From assembly GCA_937146805.1 (NCBI GenBank), contig CAKZRR010000021.1, positions 62,001 through 126,000 of the forward strand: DNA of 64,000 nucleotides, read 5' to 3'. This stretch comes from an uncultured Owenweeksia sp. Its GTDB lineage: Bacteria; Bacteroidota; Bacteroidia; Flavobacteriales; Schleiferiaceae. A program made the position numbers and the translations under genes. Within the stretch, counting starts at the first letter, position 1. Every line of letters begins with the position of its first letter. Of the stretch, positions 10,593-20,470 are shown piece by piece. The notes under the pieces were generated by a model. It did not search any database and was not told the DNA's origin. It saw nothing but the letters and a program-made list of their open reading frames with translations.

Positions 10593-13416
10593 GTGGCCCC
10601 TATTTTTGTTGTTCTTCCTTAGCGGGATTATAACTCTGGCGCAAAGCGAAACAGCCAGCTTAAGCGGAAAAATTATAGACGCTACCACGGGTGAGACCCT
10701 TATTGGGGCTTCCATTCAAATTGTGGGTACCTATAAAGGAGCTACGGCCAACCTAAAAGGTGAGTTTATAATAAAGGATATTAAACCAGGAGATTACCAA
10801 ATAAAATTTCAATTTATAGGCTACGAAACCAAGTTATACAACGATATCAGTTTTGCCCAAGGGGAAGCCAAAGTGATGGCAGTAAAACTCAAGGAACAAT
10901 CCGAATCGTTAAATGAAGTAGTGGTAATTGGCAGAAAAAACGAAGTGAATTTAGAACTAGCCGCCTCTGAGATTAGTATTACTGCAGAAGATTTAGCTGA
11001 GCTAAACACCCGCGATGTAAAAGAAGTACTAGAGCTACAAGCGGGGGTAATGAAAACACAGGATGGCCTTCAAATTAGAGGCGCTCGTGTTTACGAAACG
11101 GAATACATTGTAGATGGCATTAGTGCTCAAGATCCTTTGGCTGGAACCGGTTTTGGAGTAGATGTTTCCAGTTCGTCTATCTCAAGTATTGATTTAATTA
11201 CCGGTGGTGCCGGAGCCGAATTTGGTGGTGGATCATCCGGTGTGGTAAACACAAAAATTAAAGAAGGTGGCGAAAAATTAGAAGTTTCAGGGAGCTGGCA
11301 GCGCGATTACTTTGCTGACTCTGACATAGCCAGCTCTTTTAATACAGACAGAGCCGAGGTAAGCTTAGGAACACCTATCCCCTTCACCAAAAACAAATTA
11401 ACCCTCTTTACCAACGTAAGTTTATTTCTTACCGATGAGTATTTTGGCTCGCAAGCCACGCAACTACACAGCTCGCTTTTTAGCGAAAGTGATTTTTGGG
11501 CACCGCGCCAAACCAACAGCTATTCCAACACCATTAAGCTGGCCTATAAGTTAAAAGCCGGTACCAAAATTACACTTACCAACCAGCATTCGTTAGGTGT
11601 AAACCAAAACACCCGAAGTTTACAAATTGTAGGTTTTGATGCCATTTTAACACCCGGTTTTCAATACAACCGAAGTTTAAATTTAGATAACGCCACTACC
11701 TACACGCATCACTCCAATCTTACCGCACTTAACATCAGCCACTTAATTAGTAAAAAAGTAGGGTTAAGTCTTTCGCTTGGCCGATTGTTTACCAACCTTA
11801 GAGCCGATGCCAATGGCCGCCCTTTTAGAAGCGAAACAGTAGATCAATTACTAGACGAAGAATCTATCATTACCAACCCATTGGCGGTGTTTAACCCCAA
11901 CGATCCCAGCGGTATTTACTTTATTTTACCCGGAGATGGCCTCATTAACAATGGTGGTATTACGCCTGTTTGGCACGATCACTTTGTGCAAGAATACTCA
12001 GTAAATGCCAAGGTAAATTACATCCCTAGTAAAACACACTCTTTTACGGCAGGCTGGCAAAATAAATTTAAAGAATACCAATGGGTAGATGTTACCCGAC
12101 CATGGGTGGGAGCGCCAATTGCACTAAACGATTCCGTTTCTACGGCCTCTATTAGTATTGGCTCCAGCAACGATATTTGGCATGTAAAACCCATTGAAGG
12201 CGGCTTTTTTGTACAGGATAAAATCACCTATAAAGGAATTATTGCCACCCTAGGTTTTCGATACACCTATTGGGCTCCAGGTAAATTTGCCGATGATGCC
12301 GTTAACGACCCACAAGCACCAGTTATAGATCAAGTTAGAGAAGACTACCTAGACAAAACAACCTCCTTTGCAGGCCTCCGCTGGAAAGCGCGTTTACTAC
12401 CTAAGGTAAATGTGAGCTTTCCGGTTACCGAAAACAACGTAATGTACTTTAACTATGGGCACAGTATGCGATTGCCACACCCTAGGTTTGTATATGCTGG
12501 TTTAGACCCCGTATATCAGGATCGCTCCTTCCTTTCTAACTTGGGTAACCCCGATTTAGATCCGGAGGTAAACGTATCGTACGAATTGGGTTTAAAATCG
12601 CACATCACCAAAGATTTGGGATTAACCTTTGCTGCTTACAACAACAACCGCTTTGATTACATTGTTTCTAGAAGTGCCTTGGTAAAAGATCAAACGGGTC
12701 GTTTGGTTTCCAAAACCTTTTACATCAATCAAGATTACGCCAAAATTTTGGGTGTAGAACTAGGCTTACACTACCGATTCAACTCCTATTTACGTGCTTT
12801 TGGTAATGCCGCCTATCAATTGGCCCGAGGAAAATCAAACTCGGCTAGAGAGTCCAGTTTACAAATTGCACAAGATGGAGAAGTAGCGCTAACTAGCGAA
12901 AACTATTTATCGTTTGATAGACCTTGGAACACCAACTTAGGTTTGATTTTTACGCCCAACAAAAAAATGAAAAATGCCTTTTTCAATAAACTAGATGGAT
13001 TGAGCATGTACCTTTCCTATCAGTTTACATCGGGCTACCGTTATACTCCCGAAGAGAAAACAGGCGTAAACCAATTGGGCCGCCCCATGTATGAATCACA
13101 AATTGACAAGTACCTAGAGGCCAAAGCTAAAGACTGGCACAAAGTAGATTTAAAGGTGGGCTACAATATCCCAATGGGTAAGAAAAAGGGCAATGGAGTG
13201 GCTTTAAGTTTAGAAGTTAGAAACCTACTAGACACTAAAAATTCGCAAATAATAAACGCAGTAACAGGCCAGGCCTATGAGTATGGCGATGATGTGCCTA
13301 ACAGCTGGCGCGATTTACGATACAACGGCCCGCAGCAAGAAGGTCAAGACCCACGAAACCCCGCCCGATACTTAGCACCTCGCCAAATTTTATACGGTAT
13401 CTCATTTAAGTTTTAA
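10579..13416 (+). CDS. TonB-dependent receptor with carboxypeptidase-regulatory-like N-terminal domain
   Basis: SLSGKIIDATTGETLIGASIQIVGTYKGATANLKGEFIIKDIKPGDYQIKFQFIGYE, plug domain (GVMKTQDGLQIRGARVYETEYIVDGIS) and C-terminal beta-barrel ending in F. Confidence 0.93.
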   Translation: MNLSKWPLFLLFFLSGIITLAQSETASLSGKIIDATTGETLIGASIQIVGTYKGATANLKGEFIIKDIKPGDYQIKFQFIGYETKLYNDISFAQGEAKVMAVKLKEQSESLNEVVVIGRKNEVNLELAASEISITAEDLAELNTRDVKEVLELQAGVMKTQDGLQIRGARVYETEYIVDGISAQDPLAGTGFGVDVSSSSISSIDLITGGAGAEFGGGSSGVVNTKIKEGGEKLEVSGSWQRDYFADSDIASSFNTDRAEVSLGTPIPFTKNKLTLFTNVSLFLTDEYFGSQATQLHSSLFSESDFWAPRQTNSYSNTIKLAYKLKAGTKITLTNQHSLGVNQNTRSLQIVGFDAILTPGFQYNRSLNLDNATTYTHHSNLTALNISHLISKKVGLSLSLGRLFTNLRADANGRPFRSETVDQLLDEESIITNPLAVFNPNDPSGIYFILPGDGLINNGGITPVWHDHFVQEYSVNAKVNYIPSKTHSFTAGWQNKFKEYQWVDVTRPWVGAPIALNDSVSTASISIGSSNDIWHVKPIEGGFFVQDKITYKGIIATLGFRYTYWAPGKFADDAVNDPQAPVIDQVREDYLDKTTSFAGLRWKARLLPKVNVSFPVTENNVMYFNYGHSMRLPHPRFVYAGLDPVYQDRSFLSNLGNPDLDPEVNVSYELGLKSHITKDLGLTFAAYNNNRFDYIVSRSALVKDQTGRLVSKTFYINQDYAKILGVELGLHYRFNSYLRAFGNAAYQLARGKSNSARESSLQIAQDGEVALTSENYLSFDRPWNTNLGLIFTPNKKMKNAFFNKLDGLSMYLSYQFTSGYRYTPEEKTGVNQLGRPMYESQIDKYLEAKAKDWHKVDLKVGYNIPMGKKKGNGVALSLEVRNLLDTKNSQIINAVTGQAYEYGDDVPNSWRDLRYNGPQQEGQDPRNPARYLAPRQILYGISFKF

Positions 13417-14441
13417 TGGATATGAAAAAGCATATAGCCCTTTTTATAAGCCTTTGCCTCGCCTTTTCACTACAAGCGCAAGTCCTTCCCAATTTTGGTG
13501 GCGAACGTGCCGGTTTATCAACTTTAAGTTTCTTAAAAAACGATCTTAACCCTCGTTCGGTAGCTTTGGGCGGTGCCAGTGTTTCCCTTTCGGGAGATGG
13601 CTATTCGGTACTAAGCAATCCTGCTGCCCTTACAGATATTGAAAATACTACACTCAGCCTTTCGCATTTAGTAATTGGCGCTGGTATTCATCAATCCCTG
13701 GCCAGCTTTGCCTTGCCTCTAAATAACAAAGTAAGTGCTTTGGCGCTTAGTGTAAACTCACTTAACTCGGGCGAAATGGAAGAACGCACCGAATTTCAGC
13801 CAACCGGTACCGGCCGTAAAGTTTTTGTGAGCCACATGGCCTCTAGCCTTACCTACTCGCGTAAACTATCCAGTGTATTTAATGCCGCAGTTAGCCTCAA
13901 ATATATTTACGAATCTATGGCTGAATTTACCAACCATTACATGGCTGTGGATGTAGGCTTCTTATACAAAACCGATTTTAAAGATTTGAAATTTGCCGTG
14001 ATGGTTCAAAACTTTGGTGGCAATTCAACTTTATCGAAAAACGAAGATATTCCAGTACTTTTTAATCGAGATACAGGTATAAACCTTGGCGCCAACACCG
14101 TACCTACCGTATTTAGTTTAGGACTTAGTTTAGTACCTTTTAAGCAAGAAAAGCAAAGTTTAATGGCAGCCGTTCAGCTAAATCATCCCAACGATAATGC
14201 CGAAAACCTACGCTTTGGGTTAGAGTACGAATTGCGAGAATTATTTTATGCTCGTGCTGGTTATAAATTAAGTGTGGCACATCAAAGCTATCCCACATTT
14301 GGTGTAGGTATTCGCACCCGTGTTGGAGCCCACCCCTTAATGTTTGATTACTCCATTAACCCAACACAGTACATGGGTTTTCAGCAAAGTATAGGTTTGC
14401 GCCTTGCTTTAAATAATGACAGTAGAAGCGAAGAAAGATGA
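13416..14441 (+). CDS. PorV/PorQ family outer-membrane protein
   Basis: GERAGLSTLSFLKNDLNPRSVALGGASVSLSGDGYSVLSNPAAL signature; overlaps the preceding stop by 1 nt. Confidence 0.8.
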   Translation: MDMKKHIALFISLCLAFSLQAQVLPNFGGERAGLSTLSFLKNDLNPRSVALGGASVSLSGDGYSVLSNPAALTDIENTTLSLSHLVIGAGIHQSLASFALPLNNKVSALALSVNSLNSGEMEERTEFQPTGTGRKVFVSHMASSLTYSRKLSSVFNAAVSLKYIYESMAEFTNHYMAVDVGFLYKTDFKDLKFAVMVQNFGGNSTLSKNEDIPVLFNRDTGINLGANTVPTVFSLGLSLVPFKQEKQSLMAAVQLNHPNDNAENLRFGLEYELRELFYARAGYKLSVAHQSYPTFGVGIRTRVGAHPLMFDYSINPTQYMGFQQSIGLRLALNNDSRSEER

Positions 14442-15652
14442 GAATACGAAGCAGTTTTTGTTTTTTGGTGAGTTTGGTTCTTTTAATGAGCTCGTGCGAA
14501 AAATATTTTGGCGATAAAACCAGCCTCGACTTTATTGATATACCCAATTTTGAAGCGCGAGAGGTGGCTTATGTTCCTATTCAACCAGTACTCAAAAGCT
14601 TTGTAAAACCTGTAGATATTACCATAGGCTTTGATGAACTTATTTATGTGGTTGATGAGTTTACCGAAGAAGTAATTTCGATGGACGAAGCTGGAAATAT
14701 TATTGGCCGAATGGAAATACCAGGTGCTACCGCTGTGGTACAAGACAGACGTTTTGATTTATTAGTAATTGGCACAAAAGATACGGTTGTAAACAGTGGT
14801 GGTATAGATACCACCCTAAGCTTTACCGCTATTTATAGAATTAGAATGCTCGGTGCCAACGGATACGGACTTAATAATGGGCAAATAATTAACGAAATTG
14901 TACACCCTTTTTACTTCAAAAGCAGCTATTCAGGTAGTGATAGGCAAGTACGTTTTAATAGAATCGCTATTCTTGCAGATAATGGAAATCCGGATCGAAA
15001 CAATCAGTACTATGTGAGCCGCTCAGGTTCCTCTAATAATGGGTTAAACCCCGATGATGCCATTTTGTGGTTTAACAACACCGATGAACTTGTTTCGGGT
15101 ATTTCGGTAAACACCTCTTCTGGCCTATTTAACGATTACTTCGAATCGCCATTTGGCTTAGTAGGAATGGCTCAACCACCCCAATTTACGGCAAACAATG
15201 GTGGTGATTTCATCTACACCTCTTTAGACGAAAGCAATGCCATAAAAATACAATACATCGAATTTTTAGAGAGCGATGTGGGAGCCGAATTTAGGGCGCG
15301 AATTTTAGCTACAGGAGATACTTCTAAGGCTGATGGATTTATTAACAGCCCCAACCGTTTTAAACAGCCCAAAGATATTACGGTAGCGGGAGATGCTTCC
15401 AGCTACATTTTTATTGTTGATGCCGAAACCGACTCTTTATACCAATTTACCCTATCCGGATATGAAGGTGTGCAACCACCAGCCGCATCCGGGCTTAGCA
15501 AGTTTCAAAAGGCCAGTTTTGGTGGCACTGGAGATGGTTTAACTCAATTTAGAAATCCAACCGCAGTGGCTTACTACAACAAAGTTCTATACGTAGCTGA
15601 TGCTGGAAACGGGCGTGTATTACGGTTTAAGCTTACACTGGATTTTGATTAA
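14438..15652 (+). CDS. Lipoprotein, NHL/6-bladed beta-propeller-like
   Basis: Lipobox LVLLMSSCEKYF; repeated propeller-like strands (PTAVAYYNKVLYVADAGNGRVLRF). Confidence 0.75.
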   Translation: MRIRSSFCFLVSLVLLMSSCEKYFGDKTSLDFIDIPNFEAREVAYVPIQPVLKSFVKPVDITIGFDELIYVVDEFTEEVISMDEAGNIIGRMEIPGATAVVQDRRFDLLVIGTKDTVVNSGGIDTTLSFTAIYRIRMLGANGYGLNNGQIINEIVHPFYFKSSYSGSDRQVRFNRIAILADNGNPDRNNQYYVSRSGSSNNGLNPDDAILWFNNTDELVSGISVNTSSGLFNDYFESPFGLVGMAQPPQFTANNGGDFIYTSLDESNAIKIQYIEFLESDVGAEFRARILATGDTSKADGFINSPNRFKQPKDITVAGDASSYIFIVDAETDSLYQFTLSGYEGVQPPAASGLSKFQKASFGGTGDGLTQFRNPTAVAYYNKVLYVADAGNGRVLRFKLTLDFD

Positions 15653-15757
15653 AAAGGTATTTCGAAAAGTAAGTGATTGTAAGCGTAAACTCAGCTAGAT
15701 ATAGCGATAAACCTTGAAACGCAGAATTATTGGCTTAAAATCCTATATTTGTTGATT

Positions 15758-16159
15758 ATGAAACGTTACGGATTTCTATTTGTGTTCACTTTTGCGCTTC
15801 TTTTGGCTTTGCCAAAATGGAGTACCGCACAGGTGGCACCCGGTAACGTAGCCTGCCAAGTGTACATTCCCAATGCTTTTACGCCTAATGGCGATAATAT
15901 TAATGAAGAGTTTGTTTTACAACATTCAGAGAGTTGTAATTTCTCAAAGTACAGTCTTAAGATTTTTGATCGTTGGGGATCGTTAGTATTTGAAACGGAC
16001 AAGTTTGATAGTGAACGCGGTTGGGATGGCACCAAAAACGGTGTTAAATTAAATAAAGGTGTTTATATGTATCGCCTGCAAGGTAAAATCACACCTATAA
16101 ACCCGTCCGCTGAATCGTCCTTTATCTCACGGCAAGGAACCGTAGTTCTAATTCGCTAA
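15758..16159 (+). CDS. Signal peptide plus stand-alone gliding-motility-type C-terminal domain (T9SS type B sorting domain)
   Basis: ATG at 15758; YIPNAFTPNGDNINEEF...YSLKIFDRWGSLVFET...WDGTKNGVKLNKGVYMYRLQG is the CHU_C/type B motif series. Confidence 0.85.
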   Translation: MKRYGFLFVFTFALLLALPKWSTAQVAPGNVACQVYIPNAFTPNGDNINEEFVLQHSESCNFSKYSLKIFDRWGSLVFETDKFDSERGWDGTKNGVKLNKGVYMYRLQGKITPINPSAESSFISRQGTVVLIR

Positions 16160-16170
16160 CCCACTTACCA

Positions 16171-16199
16171 GCCTCGAAATTATCTCGAGGCTTTTTTTT
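16171..16199 (+). terminator. Rho-independent terminator
   Basis: gcctcgaaattatctcgaggc followed by T8. Confidence 0.85.
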
Positions 16200-16254
16200 G
16201 TCTGCTAACTAATCGTTATCGCTTATCTTAGAAGCCTTAACGCCAATCTTACTT

Positions 16255-17046
16255 ATGAAACTTTGCAACGGACGGCACTCATTACCAAGTATTTTTTCCT
16301 GGATTCTCCTCCTATTTTTGATACAAAGTAGCAGACCTATTTACGGGCAAAACCAGCATTTTATGCCTTTCGGTTTAAGCTTTGGCTTTGAAACCGTAAA
16401 AGATGAAGCATTATCACCTGTCAGCTACTCGGGGCCATTAGGTGGTGTGCTTATAGGTTATCAATTTGAATCTGAAAAATGGTTAACCCATCTACATTTA
16501 AATGGATTAGGAGGTTACCAACACCCTGATGTAAATAGAGAAAATAACAAAAGTGAAACCCTTAGCGGGTTGGTAAGAGCCAACTTAATGGGTGCACGAA
16601 GAATTTTTGTTTTAAAGGACTGGCACGTATATGGCGGACTCAACTCTATTAATCTAGTAGATTACCGCCAGCACAACCGCTATGGTAACAGCTCCGAAAA
16701 CTTTGTGGGACATCTTAGCCTTGGACCAATACTGACCACACAGCGCAACTTTGAGCTGTTTCAAAAACAATGGTTATTCCATTTCCAATTTTCATTCCCG
16801 GTAGGTACTTACTATTTTAGACCCGGTTACGTAAAACCTCTCAGTAATCAAGAAATAGGAAATAAGGACTTTGCCTTTTGGGGTGACTTTTATCTCTTAG
16901 AAACAAAAACGGAGCTTAGATGGATACTTAAAAATGAAAACCAATTGCGACTTACCTATCATTGGGAGTTTTCGCAACTGGATAAACTCAATAAGGTTCA
17001 AACCAATTTGCAACAAGTTTCACTTTCAACCGTATTTAAGTTTTGA
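16255..17046 (+). CDS. Outer-membrane protein of unknown function
   Basis: Signal peptide, alternating beta-strand pattern, terminal F. Confidence 0.6.
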   Translation: MKLCNGRHSLPSIFSWILLLFLIQSSRPIYGQNQHFMPFGLSFGFETVKDEALSPVSYSGPLGGVLIGYQFESEKWLTHLHLNGLGGYQHPDVNRENNKSETLSGLVRANLMGARRIFVLKDWHVYGGLNSINLVDYRQHNRYGNSSENFVGHLSLGPILTTQRNFELFQKQWLFHFQFSFPVGTYYFRPGYVKPLSNQEIGNKDFAFWGDFYLLETKTELRWILKNENQLRLTYHWEFSQLDKLNKVQTNLQQVSLSTVFKF

Positions 17047-18053
17047 AAAAGTTAATCCTATTAGTGCTAATAGCAGGCACCAGTTTAAGCTGTAAAAAAG
17101 TGTTGATGGATGAAAATCCGGCCAACAATGCTCGTGAAAACTTTGAAATTTTATGGCAAACCGTAAACGATAAGTATACCTTTTTTGAGCTAAAAAATAT
17201 TAATTGGGATAGCGTATATCATCATTACGATACGCAAGTATATAATGGTATGAGCGAGCAAGAATTGTTTACTGTACTAGACAGTATGCTTTTTGACCTA
17301 AGAGATGGCCATGTAAATCTAACCGCTCCATTTAACATGAGCCGTAACTGGCAATGGTACCTTAATTACCCAGATAACTTTAGTTACGAATTACTTGAGC
17401 GAAAGTACCTCACCAATGCACATAAAATAGCAGGCGGGCTGCAATACACCATTATAGATTCGGTAGGGTATATTTATCATGCCAGTTTTTCTCGGGGTTT
17501 TACCTTAGAAAACCTAGATGCCGTTATGACCTATATGAAAGGAACCAAGGGTTTGATTGTAGATGTTAGAAACAATGGCGGTGGTTATTTAAACAATGCC
17601 TTTGCATTGGCCCAGCGCTTGGTAACCGAAGAAAAATTGGCCATGGTAACCTTTGAAAAAGCCGGTGCCGAAAAAGACAATATGGGCAATGGCTTGGGAT
17701 ACAGTTTAGGTCCATCGGATGGCGTAAACTACAAAGGTGAGGTAGCTATTCTTACCAATCGTAGGTGTTACTCGGCCACCAATACTTTTGCTGCCCTTTT
17801 ATTTCCGTTTGATAATATTACCCAAATTGGCGACCAAACAGGTGGTGGCGGTGGAATACCTATTGACAACGAGTTACCAAACGGTTGGCAATACCGTTTT
17901 TCGGCTACGATCTCACTGCTTGCTGTAGATGACACCACTTTTTACAACATGGAGTCTGGTATTCCTCCTCAAATACTGGAACAAACGACCCCAGCTAATA
18001 TTGCCAATGGGAAAGATCCCATTTTGGAGAGAGCTCTTAGTAGGTTTCAATAA
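17043..18053 (+). CDS. S41 family peptidase (lipoprotein)
   Basis: Lipobox GTSLSCKK; DLRDGHVNL, GLIVDVRNNGGGYLNNA and LTNRRCYSATNTFA (nucleophile region) motifs. Confidence 0.85.
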   Translation: MKKLILLVLIAGTSLSCKKVLMDENPANNARENFEILWQTVNDKYTFFELKNINWDSVYHHYDTQVYNGMSEQELFTVLDSMLFDLRDGHVNLTAPFNMSRNWQWYLNYPDNFSYELLERKYLTNAHKIAGGLQYTIIDSVGYIYHASFSRGFTLENLDAVMTYMKGTKGLIVDVRNNGGGYLNNAFALAQRLVTEEKLAMVTFEKAGAEKDNMGNGLGYSLGPSDGVNYKGEVAILTNRRCYSATNTFAALLFPFDNITQIGDQTGGGGGIPIDNELPNGWQYRFSATISLLAVDDTTFYNMESGIPPQILEQTTPANIANGKDPILERALSRFQ

Positions 18054-18569
18054 TTAATCTTTGAGCCAACTAGAGTACATCACATAATTGTTCGCAATGC
18101 GGTCGATTTCACCATGTAATAACTCAGGAGTGATGTCCTTTACTTTTTTGGCAGGCACACCAGCATAAATACTACCACTTTCTACATGCGTTCCTTGTAA
18201 AAGCACCGCTCCAGCTGCAATTATAGAGTTACTCTCAATTACGCAGTCATCCATAACAATAGCACCCATGCCAATCAAAACATTATCGTGTACCGTGCAA
18301 CCATGGGCAATGGCATTATGCCCAATAGATACATTATTACCTATAGTAAGCGGGTGCTTTTGATAAGTACAATGTAACGTGGCATTGTCCTGCACGTTTA
18401 CCTTGTTTCCCATTTTTACCGAATGTACATCTCCGCGTATTACGGCACCGTACCAAATACTGCAATCGTCTCCCATTTCAACATCGCCTACCAGGGTGGC
18501 ATTTTCTGCCAAAAAACAATTGCTGCCCATTTTAGGGTGCTTACCTTTTACTTCTTTTACTAAAGCCAT
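18054..18569 (-). CDS. Gamma-carbonic anhydrase-like hexapeptide-repeat protein
   Basis: Left-handed beta-helix hexapeptides; VRGDVHSVKMGNKVNVQDNATLHCTY and IGHNAIAHGCTVHDNVLIGMGAIV motifs. Confidence 0.9.
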   Translation of the reverse strand: MALVKEVKGKHPKMGSNCFLAENATLVGDVEMGDDCSIWYGAVIRGDVHSVKMGNKVNVQDNATLHCTYQKHPLTIGNNVSIGHNAIAHGCTVHDNVLIGMGAIVMDDCVIESNSIIAAGAVLLQGTHVESGSIYAGVPAKKVKDITPELLHGEIDRIANNYVMYSSWLKD

Positions 18570-18637
18570 TATCGAGTTTAACTATTAATTGCCAAACAAA
18601 GGTAATGAGTTGTTTGGCCATAGCACGATTCAAGGGT

Positions 18638-18645
18638 TATCTTTG
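18638..18645 (+). promoter_or_regulatory. Bacteroidota -7 element TATCTTTG with upstream TTTG (18613-18616)
   Basis: TTTG-N21-TATCTTTG. Confidence 0.55.
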
Positions 18646-18659
18646 CCAAAAATTTGGTG

Positions 18660-19292
18660 ATGGAAGAAACAAAAAGAGTTCCGGTGAGTGTATATGCTGA
18701 AATGACCCCCAACCCTGCGGTGTTAAAATTTGTAGCCAACAAAAGGCTTATTGAGCAGGATTCGGTTGAATTTAAGAATATTGAGGAAGCACAGCCCTCA
18801 CCATTGGCTGTAAAGCTGTTTCATTTTCCCTTTGTAAAGGAGATTTTTGTTTCGGGTAATTACCTCGCTATTACCAAATATGATATTGTAGAGTGGGAAG
18901 ACATTACCCTAGAGGTTCGCGAGCTTATAAGAGATTATATTAGTCAAGGGAACCCAGTACTAAAAGTAGCCATTGCCAGCACCGAAGCCAGTGAAGAGGA
19001 TATCAAACCCGCTCCCGTAGCCTTTCATCCCGAAGAAAAAAGCCCCGAAGAATGGGATGCTATTGAACAAAAAATTGTTTCGTTATTAGATGACCATGTA
19101 AAACCTGCGGTGGAACAAGATGGTGGAAACATCAAGTTTTTAAACTACCAAGAGGGTGTTGTAAAGGTGTTACTGCAAGGCGCCTGTTCAGGTTGTCCTT
19201 CTTCTACGGTAACCTTAAAACAAGGCATTCAAAGCTTATTGCAAGAAATGCTTCCAGGTCAAATAAAGTCGGTAGAAGCGGTTAACGGTTAA
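18660..19292 (+). CDS. NifU-like Fe-S scaffold protein (Nfu type)
   Basis: N-terminal Nfu domain (TPNPAVLKFVANKRL) and C-terminal VEQDGGNIKFLNYQEGVVKVLLQGACSGCPSSTVTLKQGI. Confidence 0.9.
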   Translation: MEETKRVPVSVYAEMTPNPAVLKFVANKRLIEQDSVEFKNIEEAQPSPLAVKLFHFPFVKEIFVSGNYLAITKYDIVEWEDITLEVRELIRDYISQGNPVLKVAIASTEASEEDIKPAPVAFHPEEKSPEEWDAIEQKIVSLLDDHVKPAVEQDGGNIKFLNYQEGVVKVLLQGACSGCPSSTVTLKQGIQSLLQEMLPGQIKSVEAVNG

Positions 19293-19294
19293 GT

Positions 19295-20389
19295 TTAGGG
19301 CTGTAAACTCATTTTCTTTAAGTGCGAAACATGTGCCTTTAAAGCATCTGAAACGCGGTGATACTCCTTATACGGGAGATTAAACTCAAGTGCCGTTTTT
19401 TTAACAATTTTGGCAATTGCAGGATAATGCACATGGCAAACCGTTGGAAACAAATGATGCTCTACCTGAAAATTTAAACCACCCACAAACCAGTTTACTA
19501 TACGGCTTCCTTTGGCAAAATCAGCCGTGGTTCTCAGTTGATGCTCCATCCATTCATCTTCCGCCATACCACTCTCAGGTATATCCATATTGTCTACACC
19601 CTCTACCATGTGTGCTAATTGAAACACATAGCTCAATACCACACCTGCCGTAAAATGCATTAAAAAGAACCCCAACAAAACCCAGTACCAAGCCACTGGA
19701 ATAAGTACTAAGGGTAACACAACAAATAACGAAAAATAGAGTGCCTTGGTAAATACCAAAATCACCCACTCCTTTTTAATACTCTCGGCAGTATGACCTC
19801 CTACACCTCGTTTATAATACTGAATAAGTTGCTTAAAATCTTTAAGAGCCAGCCAGTTGATTGTAAGAATACCATAAACAAATGGGTAATATATTTTTTG
19901 AAAGCGATGAAACTTCTGCCACTTTTGTGAAGGATGCATTCTTATAATTCCTGACGATTCCATGTCCTCATCCAAACCTTGAATATTGGTAAACGTATGA
20001 TGTAAAACATTGTGTTGTACCCGCCAATTGGCCGCATTGCCGCTAATCAAATAAATAGTGGCGCCTAACCATTTATTTATATGCCTATTGCTGGCATAGG
20101 CACCATGAATAGCATCGTGCATAACTCCCATACCAATGCCCGACATACCAAAACCCATCACAAAAAACAGCAGTAAAACTAAAGCGACTGATGGTTGCCC
20201 AAAAAGCAAGAAAAAATAAGGAACCAAATAAAGCGATAACATACCTATAGTTTTTAATACCATGGCGGCATTGGCCTTATTCGAAATTTTGTTATCCTCA
20301 AAATAATCTTTAACGCGTTTGGTAAGCGTTGTTCTAAAGGATTCTTTTTGCGGGCGTGGAAACCTCACTTTGGGCGAAGCAGTGGACAT
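19295..20389 (-). CDS. Fatty acid desaturase (acyl-lipid/acyl-CoA type)
   Basis: Histidine boxes HDAIHG, HNVLHH and QVEHHLFP. Confidence 0.92.
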   Translation of the reverse strand: MSTASPKVRFPRPQKESFRTTLTKRVKDYFEDNKISNKANAAMVLKTIGMLSLYLVPYFFLLFGQPSVALVLLLFFVMGFGMSGIGMGVMHDAIHGAYASNRHINKWLGATIYLISGNAANWRVQHNVLHHTFTNIQGLDEDMESSGIIRMHPSQKWQKFHRFQKIYYPFVYGILTINWLALKDFKQLIQYYKRGVGGHTAESIKKEWVILVFTKALYFSLFVVLPLVLIPVAWYWVLLGFFLMHFTAGVVLSYVFQLAHMVEGVDNMDIPESGMAEDEWMEHQLRTTADFAKGSRIVNWFVGGLNFQVEHHLFPTVCHVHYPAIAKIVKKTALEFNLPYKEYHRVSDALKAHVSHLKKMSLQP

Positions 20390-20446
20390 TTAATCTAAAA
20401 TAATAGTTTTACAACTTAATATATACTGGTAATTCAGCTAACAAAT

Positions 20447-20454
20447 TACATTTG
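20447..20454 (+). promoter_or_regulatory. Putative -7 element TACATTTG upstream of pgi
   Basis: TAnnTTTG match 16 nt before the ATG. Confidence 0.45.
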
Positions 20455-20470
20455 CGAAAATAGTCATTAA

